A stretch of DNA of 64,000 nucleotides. Source: Hominenteromicrobium sp900549945. Its GTDB lineage: Bacteria > Bacillota > Clostridia > Oscillospirales > Acutalibacteraceae. Shown piece after piece: positions 31,669 through 39,408 of this stretch (its first letter is position 1; every line of letters begins with the position of its first letter). The notes beneath the pieces are model-generated. The model saw only the letters and a program-made list of their open reading frames with translations, had not been told where the DNA came from and did no database searches. Where the stretch lies: the NCBI GenBank assembly GCA_902472305.1, contig CABRNK010000004.1:121555-185554 (forward strand). Direction: 5' to 3'. A program made the position numbers and the translations under genes.

Positions 31669-32757
31669 ATGGGAACAAAAACTTTATCGACGGCCACAAT
31701 CCGGGATGTGGCGCAGAAGGCGGGCGTGTCGCAGTCCACGGTGTCGCGCGTGCTGAATAAAACCGGCTACGTCAGCGCCGCCACGCGGGCGCGTGTCCTG
31801 CGGGCGGTCGAATCGCTCGATTATTCGCCGAGCGCCATCGCGGTGGGGCTTTCAAAATCCCGCTCGCGGATCATCGGCGTGATCGTGCCGCAGATCTTCT
31901 CCCCCTTTTTCAGCGAGCTTTTCTACACGGCGGATAAGATCGCAGAGCAGTACGATTACCGGCTGCTGCTGTGCAATTCGGATGCAAGCGCCGAGCGCGA
32001 ACGCCGCCTGATCGACGACCTGCTCTCGTATAAGATCGCCGCGCTGTTTATCACGCCGGTCGAGGGGCCGGAGGGCGGAAACACCGCGTATCTCAACAGC
32101 ATCCGCCGCAGCGGCATCCCGGTCGTCTGCGTGGACCGCGAGCCGGAGGGCATCGCGTGCGACGGCGTGTATATCGATAATTTCGGCGCCTGCTACGAGG
32201 CGACGCGCGAGGTGCTCGAGCACGGCTGGCGCAATATCGCCTATATGGCGGACCCGCCCATCTACGCGCCGGGCCGCCAGCGTTTGCAGGCGTTTGAGGC
32301 CGCGTGCCGCGAATTCGGCGCGGCGGTGCCGCCGGAGAACCGCATGCTCGCGCCGATCGAGGCCGTGCAGACGCGTGAGGCGTTTTTAAGGGAGATCGTG
32401 CACCGCGCGCACCCGCCGAAAGCGATCATCAATTTCTCAAAGGGCTGGGACGCCGCTATGCTGCGCACGATCACCTCGGCGGGGCTGCGCGTGCCGGAGG
32501 ATATTTTCCTCACGGGCCTCGACGACGACGGCGCTTTGCAGGCCTACGGCTACTACACGAATTACACGCCGGGCACGCCCACGGTGGCGACCGCCGCGGC
32601 AAACCTTTTGATGGAGCGCACGCTATGTACCGGCCCGCTGCCCGCGCCGGTGCGCAACGCGATCCGCACGCACCTGAAAACCTTTTTGAAGCCGGGCGCC
32701 GCTCTGCCCGCGCCGGATGTGCCGCCGGCAGGCCCGAATACAACGAAACAGGGGTAA
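31669..32757 (+). CDS. LacI-family transcriptional regulator
   Basis: A 362-residue protein. Residues 10-35 form the LacI helix-turn-helix (TIRDVAQKAGVSQSTVSRVL). The core is a periplasmic-binding-protein fold starting RIIGVIVPQIFSPFFSELFY, with VVCVDREPEG and DIFLTGLDDDG in the effector cleft. It should sense a sugar or related metabolite. No sugar genes are adjacent, so its targets are elsewhere or itself; the TTGACAG-GTCAA repeat over its own promoter is a candidate site. ATG 31669 follows AAGGATC. The 10-base gap to the next gene suggests co-transcription. Confidence 0.9.
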   Translation: MGTKTLSTATIRDVAQKAGVSQSTVSRVLNKTGYVSAATRARVLRAVESLDYSPSAIAVGLSKSRSRIIGVIVPQIFSPFFSELFYTADKIAEQYDYRLLLCNSDASAERERRLIDDLLSYKIAALFITPVEGPEGGNTAYLNSIRRSGIPVVCVDREPEGIACDGVYIDNFGACYEATREVLEHGWRNIAYMADPPIYAPGRQRLQAFEAACREFGAAVPPENRMLAPIEAVQTREAFLREIVHRAHPPKAIINFSKGWDAAMLRTITSAGLRVPEDIFLTGLDDDGALQAYGYYTNYTPGTPTVATAAANLLMERTLCTGPLPAPVRNAIRTHLKTFLKPGAALPAPDVPPAGPNTTKQG

Positions 32758-32767
32758 CGAACAGACG

Positions 32768-33802
32768 ATGAAATTTATCAAACCGAATTTTTATGACCGG
32801 TTCCGCTGCACGGCCTCCGCATGCAGCGACACGTGCTGCGCGGGCTGGGAGATCGACATAGACCCCGATACGAAGGCGTACTACGAGGAGCTGGAGGGCG
32901 ACTTCGGTGAGCGGCTGCGCGAGCAGATCGAGGAACTGCCCGACGGGGCGGCATGCTTCCGCCTGACGGACGACGAGCGCTGCCCGTTTCTCACGGACGA
33001 CAACCTCTGCGAGGTGATCCACGTGCTCGGCGACGACGGCCTGTGCGAGATCTGCCGCGAGCACCCGCGGTTTTACGAGCAGCTCGGCGACCGCATGGAG
33101 ATGGGCGTTGGCCTGTGCTGCGAGGAGGCGTGCCGCCTTCTGTTCGAGCAGCGGGAGCCGATCACGTTCATCACGACGACGGTGGGCGAAATGCCGGACG
33201 CCGCGGCCGTGCCGGACAGCGGCATGCAGATCTTCCGCCTGCGGGACGAGGCCTTCCGCCTCGTGCAGGACCGCTCGCTGCCGCTGCGCGTGCGCATGCA
33301 CCGGCTGATCGATTTCGGCGCCCGCGTGCATCGGGAGCTTCTCAGAAAGCCTGCGGCATCCGACGCTGCGCCTTCGGACGATGCCGATACGCGCGAGGCG
33401 CTTTTGCAGGTGATGGAGGCGCTCGAGCCGTACGACGAAGCGTGGCCCGAGACTGTCCGCCTGCTCGACGACGCGTCGCTCGCCGTCAACCTCGACGAGA
33501 TCGACGGCGGCTACGAGAACCTGCTCGTCTACTTTTTGTACCGCCACTTCGCCCGCGGCATGCTGGAGGGAAACCTCTCGGCGCGCGTCAAATTCTGTGC
33601 CGTAAGCGTTTGGTTCATCTGCCTGATGAACACGAAATGCCTGCGCGATACCGGCGCGTTTACCCCGTGGGACCGCATCACCTGCACGAAGGATTATTCG
33701 AAGCAGGTCGAGTACAGCGCGGAAAACATGGAAGATATGCTGCGCGCCCTGCACAGGGACCCCGCATTTTCGGCGGAAAACCTCAAGCGGCTTTTCGGAT
33801 AA
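32768..33802 (+). CDS. FliB-family protein (lysine N-methylase, cysteine-cluster)
   Basis: A 344-residue protein. The N-terminal cysteine pattern CTASACSDTCCAGW (from residue 14), then CPFLTDDNLCEV and CEICREHPRF, matches the YkgJ/FliB family, where cysteines bind a metal or Fe-S centre. FliB methylates flagellin lysines in Salmonella, but such proteins are widespread in non-motile gut Clostridia with unknown targets. No flagellar gene is present in this window. ATG 32768 has AGGGG upstream. Confidence 0.85.
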   Translation: MKFIKPNFYDRFRCTASACSDTCCAGWEIDIDPDTKAYYEELEGDFGERLREQIEELPDGAACFRLTDDERCPFLTDDNLCEVIHVLGDDGLCEICREHPRFYEQLGDRMEMGVGLCCEEACRLLFEQREPITFITTTVGEMPDAAAVPDSGMQIFRLRDEAFRLVQDRSLPLRVRMHRLIDFGARVHRELLRKPAASDAAPSDDADTREALLQVMEALEPYDEAWPETVRLLDDASLAVNLDEIDGGYENLLVYFLYRHFARGMLEGNLSARVKFCAVSVWFICLMNTKCLRDTGAFTPWDRITCTKDYSKQVEYSAENMEDMLRALHRDPAFSAENLKRLFG

Positions 33803-33807
33803 AATAA

Positions 33808-33843
33808 AACGGGGGTTCCCGGCGGCCTGCCCGGAATCCCCGT
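33808..33843. terminator. Terminator after the FliB-like gene
   Basis: AACGGGG-TTCC-CGG pairs with CCG-GGAA-CCCCGTT around a GC-rich loop. Confidence 0.75.
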
Positions 33844-33856
33844 TCGTGCTTTTCAG

Positions 33857-33988
33857 TTATTTAGACCGGAAAATGCGCTGCATTAGGTAGATGGAAAGGA
33901 TGATGATGCCGATCACCAGAAAGACACCGAGCATGCCCTTCCCCATGTATTGAAGGCTGTCCACAAAAGCTTCGAAGTTCAGGTTCAT
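33857..33988 (-). CDS. OadG-related small subunit of a Na+-translocating decarboxylase
   Basis: A 43-residue protein, below usual gene-calling cut-offs. NFEAFVDSLQYMGKGMLGVF runs into the single helix LVIGIIIILSIYLMQRIF. The start MNLNFEAFxDSLQYMGKGM is typical of small subunits found next to decarboxylase beta subunits in Clostridia. It likely helps assemble the alpha and beta subunits. ATG 33988 follows AAAGGAGCC and lies 16 bases downstream of oadB, so the two are co-transcribed. Confidence 0.85.
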   Translation of the reverse strand: MNLNFEAFVDSLQYMGKGMLGVFLVIGIIILSIYLMQRIFRSK

Positions 33989-34004
33989 AATACAGGCTCC
34001 TTTC

Positions 34005-35135
34005 TCAGTGAATGAGGTTCAGAATGATGCCGCCCGCGATAACCGAGGCGATCTGACCGGAGACGTTTGCACCGACCGCATGCATCAGAAGGAAGTTCTG
34101 CGGGTCCTCTTTCTGGCCCATTTTCTGAATGATGCGGGCCGACATCGGGAACGCCGAGATGCCCGCTGCGCCGATCATCGGGTTGACCTTCTTCCTGACG
34201 AAGAGGTTCAGGACCTTGGCGAACAGCACGCCGCCGAAGGTGTCGAATACAAAGGCGATGAGGCCGAGCGCGAGGATCAGCAGCGTGTCAACGCGCAGGA
34301 ACTCTTCCGCCGTCATGTGCGCCGTGATCGAAATGCCGAGCAGCAGCGTGATGAGATTCGCCAGCACGTTCTGCGCCGTGTCGGAGAGGCTGTTCAGCAC
34401 GCCGCACTCACGCAGCAGGTTGCCGAACATCAGGAAGCCGATGAGGGCCGCCGAACGGTAGGAAACGATGCTGACCACAGCCGTGATGATGATCGGGAAC
34501 AGGATCTTGGTCTGCCTCGAGACCGTGCCGGGCTTGTACTCCATGCGGATGCAGCGCTCTTTTTTCGTCGTCATCAGGCGGATGACGGGCGGCTGCACGA
34601 TCGGCACCAGCGCCATGTAGGAGTAGGCCGCGACGGTGATCGCGCCGATATAGTTCGAATTCAGCGTGTTCGCGACGAAGATGGAGGTCGGGCCGTCCGC
34701 TGCGCCGATAATCGAAATGGAGGCCGCGTCGTGCAGCTCAAAGCCGAAGAGGCGCGCCATGCTCAGCGTGAAGAAAATACCGAACTGCGCTGCCGCGCCG
34801 AACAGGAACAGTTTCGGGTTCGTCAGCAGCGGCTCGAAGTCGATCATGGCGCCGATGCCGATGAACAGCAGCAGCGGGAACAGCTCGTTGCCGATGCCGG
34901 AGTCAAACAGCAGGCTGATGACGCCGATCTCGTCGCCGTGCATATACTCCTGCGTGATGACGCCGGTGAGCGGGATGTTGACGAGAATCGTGCCGAAGCC
35001 GATCGGGAGCAGCAGAGTAGGCTCCATCTTTTTGGCGATCGCAAGGTAAATCAGGATACCGCCGATACACCACATCACGACATGCTGCCAGGTGATGTTG
35101 AACACGTTGGAAAACAGAAAGTCCACAAAGTCCAT
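34005..35135 (-). CDS. oadB: Na+-translocating decarboxylase beta subunit (oxaloacetate decarboxylase type)
   Basis: A 376-residue membrane protein with about nine helices. The key motif ISIIGAADGPTSIFVANTLN carries the Asp (about residue 147) needed for coupling decarboxylation to Na+ export. The conserved C-terminal GAAGISAFPMSARI and LLMHAVGANVSGQIASV are present. It works with a biotin-carrying alpha subunit and a gamma subunit to pump Na+ while decarboxylating oxaloacetate or a related acid; the alpha subunit is not in this window. ATG 35135 is preferred to TTG 35153. A riboswitch-like leader with a terminator precedes it. Confidence 0.92.
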   Translation of the reverse strand: MDFVDFLFSNVFNITWQHVVMWCIGGILIYLAIAKKMEPTLLLPIGFGTILVNIPLTGVITQEYMHGDEIGVISLLFDSGIGNELFPLLLFIGIGAMIDFEPLLTNPKLFLFGAAAQFGIFFTLSMARLFGFELHDAASISIIGAADGPTSIFVANTLNSNYIGAITVAAYSYMALVPIVQPPVIRLMTTKKERCIRMEYKPGTVSRQTKILFPIIITAVVSIVSYRSAALIGFLMFGNLLRECGVLNSLSDTAQNVLANLITLLLGISITAHMTAEEFLRVDTLLILALGLIAFVFDTFGGVLFAKVLNLFVRKKVNPMIGAAGISAFPMSARIIQKMGQKEDPQNFLLMHAVGANVSGQIASVIAGGIILNLIH

Positions 35136-35190
35136 GGGGTTCAGCCCTTTCAAGAAAGTTTCCGGGAGGCCGCGGGGTCTTTTTTACATG

Positions 35191-35230
35191 AAAAAAGACC
35201 CCTATCATGCCCGGGTACATGATAAAAGTC
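35191..35230 (-). terminator. Riboswitch-linked intrinsic terminator in the oadB leader
   Basis: As RNA, GACUUUUAUCAUG (35230-35218) pairs along all 13 positions, with three G-U pairs, to CAUGAUAGGGGUC (35209-35197), and UUUUUU (35196-35191) follows. The 5' arm overlaps the 3' strand of aptamer helix P1, so the two structures exclude each other. A further A/T-rich hairpin (GGGGTC... with ...GACCCC, 35202-35174) follows. Confidence 0.85.
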
Positions 35231-35313
35231 TCGCAAATTAAAATGCAGACGGGCGAAAGGCCGCCGTGCTGTCGCCTGCATTACAGATGGCTCTGCATGC
35301 TACTCCCTTTTAT
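35221..35313 (-). ncRNA. Candidate yybP-ykoY-like riboswitch aptamer upstream of oadB
   Basis: RNA runs from 35313 to 35221. The ends pair as P1: AUAAAAG (35313-35307) with CUUUUAU (35228-35222). Directly inside P1 are GGAGUAGC on the 5' side and GCGAGA on the 3' side, matching the loop L1 and L3 signatures of yybP-ykoY Mn2+ riboswitches. Two hairpins lie between, one with AUGCAG/CUGUAAUGCAG and one around GGCGGCC-UUUC-GC. The controlled gene is a Na+ pump, so a Na+-sensing class or a variant is the main alternative. P1 formation blocks the terminator, predicting an ON switch. Confidence 0.65.
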
Positions 35314-35320
35314 ACCCAAT

Positions 35321-35349
35321 AGTTTACGGGAATGTGACGGATTTGTCAA
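35321..35349 (-). promoter_or_regulatory. Promoter of the oadB leader
   Basis: Minus strand TTGACA (35349-35344), 17 bases, TAAACT (35326-35321), so transcription starts within a few bases of the aptamer. Confidence 0.85.
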
Positions 35350-35375
35350 GAAAATATTTCGGAGGTAAAGAAGAA

Positions 35376-36065
35376 ATGGAGCTTAATGCCGTTCAGGAGG
35401 AACTGCTTTCAAACCGGGATGAAAAATACCGGGAATTTTCGCTTTCGCTGACGAAGGATTCCGCTCTGCCGATGCTCGGCGTGCGCCTGCCGGTGCTGCG
35501 CAAGATGGCGGCGCGCATCGCGCGGGAGGATGCGCGCAGCTTCCTCGAAGCGTGCGATTTTTCGAGCATCGAGATGACGATGCTGTACGGCTACGTGCTC
35601 GGCCGCCTGCGCGGGGAGATCGGCGAGGCGCTTTTTTGGCTCGCGCATGCGATCCCGCATATCGACAACTGGGCGAACTGCGACACGCTCTGCCAGTCGT
35701 TCAAGCAGGCCGGAAAGCACCCGGCGGAGACGTGGGAATTTTTGATGACGCTCCGCGCGTCAGAGGAGCCGTTCACGCTGCGTGTGCTCGCCGTCATGCT
35801 GCTGAGCCACTTTCTCACGGACGATTATATCGACCGCGTGCTCGAGATCCTCGATGAAACGCGCTGTGAAGCGTATTACTACAGGATGGGCGCGGCGTGG
35901 GCGGTTGCGACCGCTATGGCGAAGTACCGCGACAAGACGCTTGCCTTTTTAAAGACAACTGCCCTCGACGACTGGACGTACAACAAGGCGATTCAGAAGA
36001 TGCTCGAATCCTACCGCGTCTCGCCGGAGGACAAGATCCTGCTGCGCGCGATGAAGCGGAAATGA
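35376..36065 (+). CDS. DNA alkylation repair protein (AlkD/HEAT-repeat family)
   Basis: A 229-residue all-helical protein. LPMLGVRLPVLRKMAARIAR near residue 30, IDNWANCDTLCQSF near residue 100 (a DxWDxxD-like catalytic segment), YYRMGAAWAVATAMAKYRDK near residue 175 and DDWTYNKAIQKMLESYRVS near the end fit the alkylation-repair HEAT-like family, which removes N3/N7-alkylated bases. ATG 35376 has CGGAGGTAAAG upstream. An O6-alkylguanine methyltransferase follows 1 kb on, but in the opposite orientation. Confidence 0.88.
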   Translation: MELNAVQEELLSNRDEKYREFSLSLTKDSALPMLGVRLPVLRKMAARIAREDARSFLEACDFSSIEMTMLYGYVLGRLRGEIGEALFWLAHAIPHIDNWANCDTLCQSFKQAGKHPAETWEFLMTLRASEEPFTLRVLAVMLLSHFLTDDYIDRVLEILDETRCEAYYYRMGAAWAVATAMAKYRDKTLAFLKTTALDDWTYNKAIQKMLESYRVSPEDKILLRAMKRK

Positions 36066-36106
36066 GCACAGGCCACTTCCTTTATCGGAAAGCGGCCTGT
36101 ACTCAT
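36061..36106 (+). terminator. Terminator after the alkylation-repair gene
   Basis: AATGAG-ACAGGCC pairs with GGCCTGT-CTCATT, with an inner TTCC/GGAA, and is followed by CCTTTTTT. Confidence 0.8.
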
Positions 36107-36582
36107 TCCTTTTTTGTTCCGCAGTATGGGCAGAAGCTTTGATTGCTTCCGATTTTTTGCCCGCATTTTGCGCAGAAGCTTTCCGCGCGCTGTGCGGTTT
36201 TAAGCGAATTACCGCATTTTCCGCAATACGCAAATCGGCCGTCCACGATGTTTTTGCAGGACGGGCATTTTACCTGCGTGGCATCGAAAACACGCGTGGC
36301 AGGCGGAGCGGTATAGAATGTGCCGTTATACGTCTGGCGCGTCTGCGTGGTTTGCTGCTTTGCACCTGTGGCGTAGCCAATGATTAAGAATAAAACCCCC
36401 AGAATCAAAATGATAATGAAAATGATCCGCGCGGTTTCCGCATAGGACATATTGCTGGTTGTACCATACCACGCGCTGCTGAATCGATTGCTGTAGTCTC
36501 CCTCCGCCTCCATATATACAATTTGCGAAATAATCGTTCCGATGCCTCCGATAGTAGTCAATATCCACCCAAATCCTTTCAT
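36103..36582 (-). CDS. Membrane protein with two C-terminal zinc ribbons
   Basis: A 159-residue protein, lower in GC than its neighbours. A helix at residues 5-23 and one near 52-70 (IIFIIILILGVLFLIIGYAT) precede a Gln/Thr linker and two zinc-ribbon units: CPSCKNIVDGRFAYCGKCGN and CAKCGQKIGSNQSFCPYCGT. The reverse of the layout seen at 18952-20502, where the ribbon is N-terminal. It diverges from a small XRE regulator, with shared operator-like repeats in between, so it is probably that regulator's target. Low GC suggests recent acquisition. Confidence 0.8.
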   Translation of the reverse strand: MKGFGWILTTIGGIGTIISQIVYMEAEGDYSNRFSSAWYGTTSNMSYAETARIIFIIILILGVLFLIIGYATGAKQQTTQTRQTYNGTFYTAPPATRVFDATQVKCPSCKNIVDGRFAYCGKCGNSLKTAQRAESFCAKCGQKIGSNQSFCPYCGTKKE

Positions 36583-36666
36583 GATTATTAGTGACTATCC
36601 CGGTTCAAGGCAGTGCCTAAAAAGCACAGGACGGCATATTTCCGTTGACCTCTGCTTTATATGTAT

Positions 36667-36702
36667 AGTATAGGTCAATTTCACCCTAAAGTCAATAGGT
36701 CA
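36667..36702. promoter_or_regulatory. Promoter and direct-repeat operator between the zinc-ribbon and XRE genes
   Basis: Minus strand promoter: TTGACT (36695-36690), 17 bases, TATACT (36672-36667). ATAGGTCA occurs twice on the plus strand, at 36670-36677 and 36695-36702, 25 bases apart, one over the -10 and one at the -35 edge. This suits binding by the XRE protein. Confidence 0.7.
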
Positions 36703-36731
36703 GTTTGCCATAATATTGATGGGGTGAAAAA

Positions 36732-36962
36732 ATGAGCAGACTTAAAGATTTACGGAAAGAGCGGGGATATACGCAGGTTAAAATGCAGTTTCTGACGGGT
36801 ATCGACCAGAGTGATTATTCGAAGATTGAAAACGGAAAGCGTTACTATACCTTTGAGCAGTGTGTGAAAATAGCCACAGCGCTGCATACGAGCATGGATT
36901 ATCTCGCGGGTTTGACAGACGAAAAGAAGCCGTATCCGAGAAAATGCGGAAAAACAGAATAA
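36732..36962 (+). CDS. Small XRE-family regulator
   Basis: A 76-residue protein that is essentially one helix-turn-helix: LKDLRKERGYTQVKMQFLTG, then DQSDYSKIENGKRYYTFEQC and VKIATALHTSMDYLAGLTDE. GGGGTG precedes its ATG. No effector domain is present. Its codon use is less GC-rich than the surrounding genes, like its divergent neighbour, so the two may have arrived together. Confidence 0.88.
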   Translation: MSRLKDLRKERGYTQVKMQFLTGIDQSDYSKIENGKRYYTFEQCVKIATALHTSMDYLAGLTDEKKPYPRKCGKTE

Positions 36963-36967
36963 AAACA

Positions 36968-37018
36968 AAAGACCGAAAATGGCCGTGTCCATGGACACGG
37001 CCATTTTCGGTCTTTGTT
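36968..37018. terminator. Loopless perfect palindrome acting as bidirectional terminator
   Basis: AAAGACCGAAAATGGCCGTG and its complement meet at CCATGG, giving about 22 paired bases with almost no loop between convergent genes; A and T runs flank it. Confidence 0.85.
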
Positions 37019-37020
37019 TT

Positions 37021-37470
37021 TTATTTGTATTTTTGCTCGAGCGCGAGCAGGGCCTCCTTCATCGGCAGCCCTGCACCGAAGCCGACGAGCGCGCCGCCGG
37101 CGCCGATCACGCGGTGGCAGGGGGTGAGAATCAAAATCGGGTTTTTGTTGTTCGCGCCGCCCACGGCCCGCGCGGCCTTCGGCTTGCCGACCGCCGCGGC
37201 GATCTCGCCATAGCTGCGCGTCTCCCCGTAGGGGATTTCCCGCAGCGCCGCCCAGACGGCGCGCTGAAAATCGGTGCCCCTAGGGTTCAGCGGCACGGAA
37301 AAGGTCTTGCGCGTGCCCGCAAAATATTCCGTCAGCTCTTTTTTTGCCTGCTCGAGCACGGGCGCATTGCCCTCCGGGCCGGAGAGCGGGCGGCTCGTGA
37401 CGCAGGAAACGGCGCCGTCTGCCTCCTCGATCCACAGCGTGCCGACAGGCGTTTCCAAACGGCAGTGCAT
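37021..37470 (-). CDS. ogt: Methylated-DNA--[protein]-cysteine S-methyltransferase
   Basis: A 149-residue repair protein. The alkyl-accepting Cys118 lies in LILTPCHRVIG, the helix-turn-helix in GTDFQRAVWAALREIPYGET and the Arg finger in GEIAAAVGKPKAARAVGGAN. It repairs O6-alkylguanine in DNA by irreversible transfer to its cysteine. ATG 37470 begins the conserved N-terminal domain. It lies four bases after the aldo/keto reductase stop codon, so the two are in one operon. Confidence 0.93.
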   Translation of the reverse strand: MHCRLETPVGTLWIEEADGAVSCVTSRPLSGPEGNAPVLEQAKKELTEYFAGTRKTFSVPLNPRGTDFQRAVWAALREIPYGETRSYGEIAAAVGKPKAARAVGGANNKNPILILTPCHRVIGAGGALVGFGAGLPMKEALLALEQKYK

Positions 37471-37474
37471 GGCC

Positions 37475-38395
37475 TTACGGCAGGCGGTGGCCCGCACCGC
37501 GGTAGATCTCGTACCAGTCCGCGCGGGAAAGCTCGATTTCGGCGGCCTTCGCACATTCTATGATGCGCTTCGGGTTGATCGAGCCGACGACGGCCTGCAT
37601 CTTCGCCGGGTGGCGCAGGATCCACGCGAGGGAAATCGTCGTCGAGGATACGCCGTAGCGCGCGCCGACCTCCTCGAGCACCTTGTTGAGCGCGGCGAAT
37701 TTCTCGCTGCCGAGGAAAACGCCCTCCATGAAGCCGTACTGGAACGGCGACCAGGTCTGAATCGTGATGTCGTGCAGGCGGCAGTAGTTGAGCACGCCGT
37801 TGTCGCGGTCGAAGTTGCGGTCGTCGCCGATATTCATGTTCATCGGCTGCTCGATCATCGAGGCGTTCGTCACGCTGAGCTGGAGCTGGTCGGCTGCAAT
37901 CGGCTGGCGCACGTACTTCTGCAGCAGCGCGAGCGTGTTCGGGTCCTCGTTCGAGACGCCGAAGTGCCGCACCTTGCCGGCGGCCTCGAGCGCGTCGAAC
38001 GCCTCGGCGACCTCCTCGGGCTCCATCAGCGCGTCGGGGCGGTGCAGGAGCAGCACGTCGAGGTAGTCGGTGTTCAGGCGCTTCAAAATGCCGTCCACAG
38101 AATTTAAGATGTGCGCCTTCGAAAAGTCGTACATCTTGCCGGGCACGATGCCGCATTTCGACTGGATGATCAGCTTGTCGCGCGAGACGCCGCTCTCGCG
38201 GACGAGATCGGCAAAGACCTCCTCCGAGCGGCCGCACGCGTAGATGTCCGCGTGGTCGAAGAAATTGAGGCCGAGGTCGAGCGCGGTGCGGAAGTATTCC
38301 GCCGCCTGCTTCCGGTCCGCATCCGCGAGGCGCATGCAGCCGAGCGCGAGCACGGGCACATCCATGCCGGTTCTGCCGAGTTTGATCGTTTTCAT
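37475..38395 (-). CDS. Aldo/keto reductase (YdhF-like)
   Basis: A 306-residue TIM-barrel oxidoreductase. The catalytic set is visible: Asp in FFDHADIYACG with the Tyr, Lys in IIQSKCGI, and His in VLLLHRPDALM. VGSINPKRIIECAK near residue 275 binds NADPH. Substrates are probably small aldehydes or keto compounds, but none can be named. ATG 38395 follows AAGGAAGGA. It is first in an operon with ogt. Confidence 0.9.
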   Translation of the reverse strand: MKTIKLGRTGMDVPVLALGCMRLADADRKQAAEYFRTALDLGLNFFDHADIYACGRSEEVFADLVRESGVSRDKLIIQSKCGIVPGKMYDFSKAHILNSVDGILKRLNTDYLDVLLLHRPDALMEPEEVAEAFDALEAAGKVRHFGVSNEDPNTLALLQKYVRQPIAADQLQLSVTNASMIEQPMNMNIGDDRNFDRDNGVLNYCRLHDITIQTWSPFQYGFMEGVFLGSEKFAALNKVLEEVGARYGVSSTTISLAWILRHPAKMQAVVGSINPKRIIECAKAAEIELSRADWYEIYRGAGHRLP

Positions 38396-38492
38396 AGCAA
38401 TACAATCCTTCCTTATAAAAGCGTTCTGTGCTTTCATTATAGAGCAAAAGCGCGGGGGCGGCAAGGGGAAAACGGAAAGTTTTCAAAGGCAC

Positions 38493-38521
38493 TTGCTTTC
38501 CCCTGCCGCGTGCGCTACAAT
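38493..38521 (+). promoter_or_regulatory. Promoter of the TIM-barrel isomerase gene
   Basis: TTGCTT (38493-38498), 17 bases, TACAAT (38516-38521). Confidence 0.65.
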
Positions 38522-38555
38522 GGAAAAAAATCTCTTGGAAAGAGGATGTTGAAAA

Positions 38556-39317
38556 ATGCGTTTTGGTGTCTGTGCGCCGGTTTCCGAGGCGGCGCGGCTT
38601 CATAAGCTCGGGTTCGACTACATCGAGGTGAGCGCGTCGTCGCTCGCCTCGATGACGGAGGCGGAATTCGCCGCATTCTGCGCCGAAAATCAGGCGGCGC
38701 CGATCCACGCCGAGGCGGCGAACTGCCTGTTCCCGGGCGAAATTCGCCTGACCGGCGACGCGGTGGATTCGGATGCGGTGCAGGCGTATATCGACCGCGT
38801 GATGGCGCGGCTCGGCGCGGCGGGCATACAAATCGCCGTATTCGGCAGCGGCGGCAGCCGCCGGGTGCCGGAGGGTTTTTCAAAGGAGCGGGCGATCTCG
38901 CAGCTCGGGGACGTCGCGTACCGGCTCGGCGAAGCGGCCGCAAAGCACGGCGTCACGGTCGTGCTCGAGCCGCTGCGCCGCGAGGAGACGAACATCCTCA
39001 ACACGCAGCCGGAAAGCCTCTCGTTCGTGCAGGCCGTCGAGCACCCGAATTTCAAGCTGCTCTGCGATTACTACCACCTAATTGTCGAGGGCGGCACGCC
39101 GGAGATGGCGGCGGCCTGCGGCGACGCGCTGCGCCACGTGCACATCGCGAACCCGGACGGCCGCGTCGCGATGAAGCCGGGCGACAAGGCCGACTACAAG
39201 GCCTTTTTCGACGCACTGCGCCGCGCGGGCTACGATGCGCGCGTCAGCTTTGAGGGAAATGCCTCGGACTACGAGGCCGAGCTGCCTGCCGTGCTCGAAG
39301 TCCTGAAAAAAGCGTGA
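38556..39317 (+). CDS. Sugar phosphate isomerase/epimerase (xylose-isomerase-like TIM barrel)
   Basis: A 253-residue protein with the AP-endonuclease-2 fold. Metal-ligand segments are VVLEPLRREETN (Glu), LLCDYYHLIVEGG (Asp and His), ALRHVHIANPDG (His) and VSFEGNA (Glu), the set of D-tagatose/psicose 3-epimerase-like and IolE-like enzymes. The sugar is not predictable. Ribosome site GGAAAGAGG lies upstream of ATG 38556. It has its own promoter and terminator and sits alone. Confidence 0.85.
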   Translation: MRFGVCAPVSEAARLHKLGFDYIEVSASSLASMTEAEFAAFCAENQAAPIHAEAANCLFPGEIRLTGDAVDSDAVQAYIDRVMARLGAAGIQIAVFGSGGSRRVPEGFSKERAISQLGDVAYRLGEAAAKHGVTVVLEPLRREETNILNTQPESLSFVQAVEHPNFKLLCDYYHLIVEGGTPEMAAACGDALRHVHIANPDGRVAMKPGDKADYKAFFDALRRAGYDARVSFEGNASDYEAELPAVLEVLKKA

Positions 39318-39352
39318 CGCGTCAGAATGCGGGGAAATCTGTGAAATAAAAG

Positions 39353-39398
39353 AAAAGCACCGCCTGCGGCCCTGAAAACGGGTGCAGGCGGCGCTTTT
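39353..39398. terminator. Bidirectional terminator after the TIM-barrel gene
   Basis: AAAAGC-CCGCCTGC-CCC pairs with GGG-GCAGGCGG-GCTTTT around an A-rich loop. Confidence 0.85.
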
Positions 39399-39408
39399 GT
39401 TCGGCGGT

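Noticed and set aside
36968..37018. Attachment site or inverted-repeat end of a mobile element
   Set aside because: It is a single palindrome between convergent genes with A/T flanks, best explained as a terminator.
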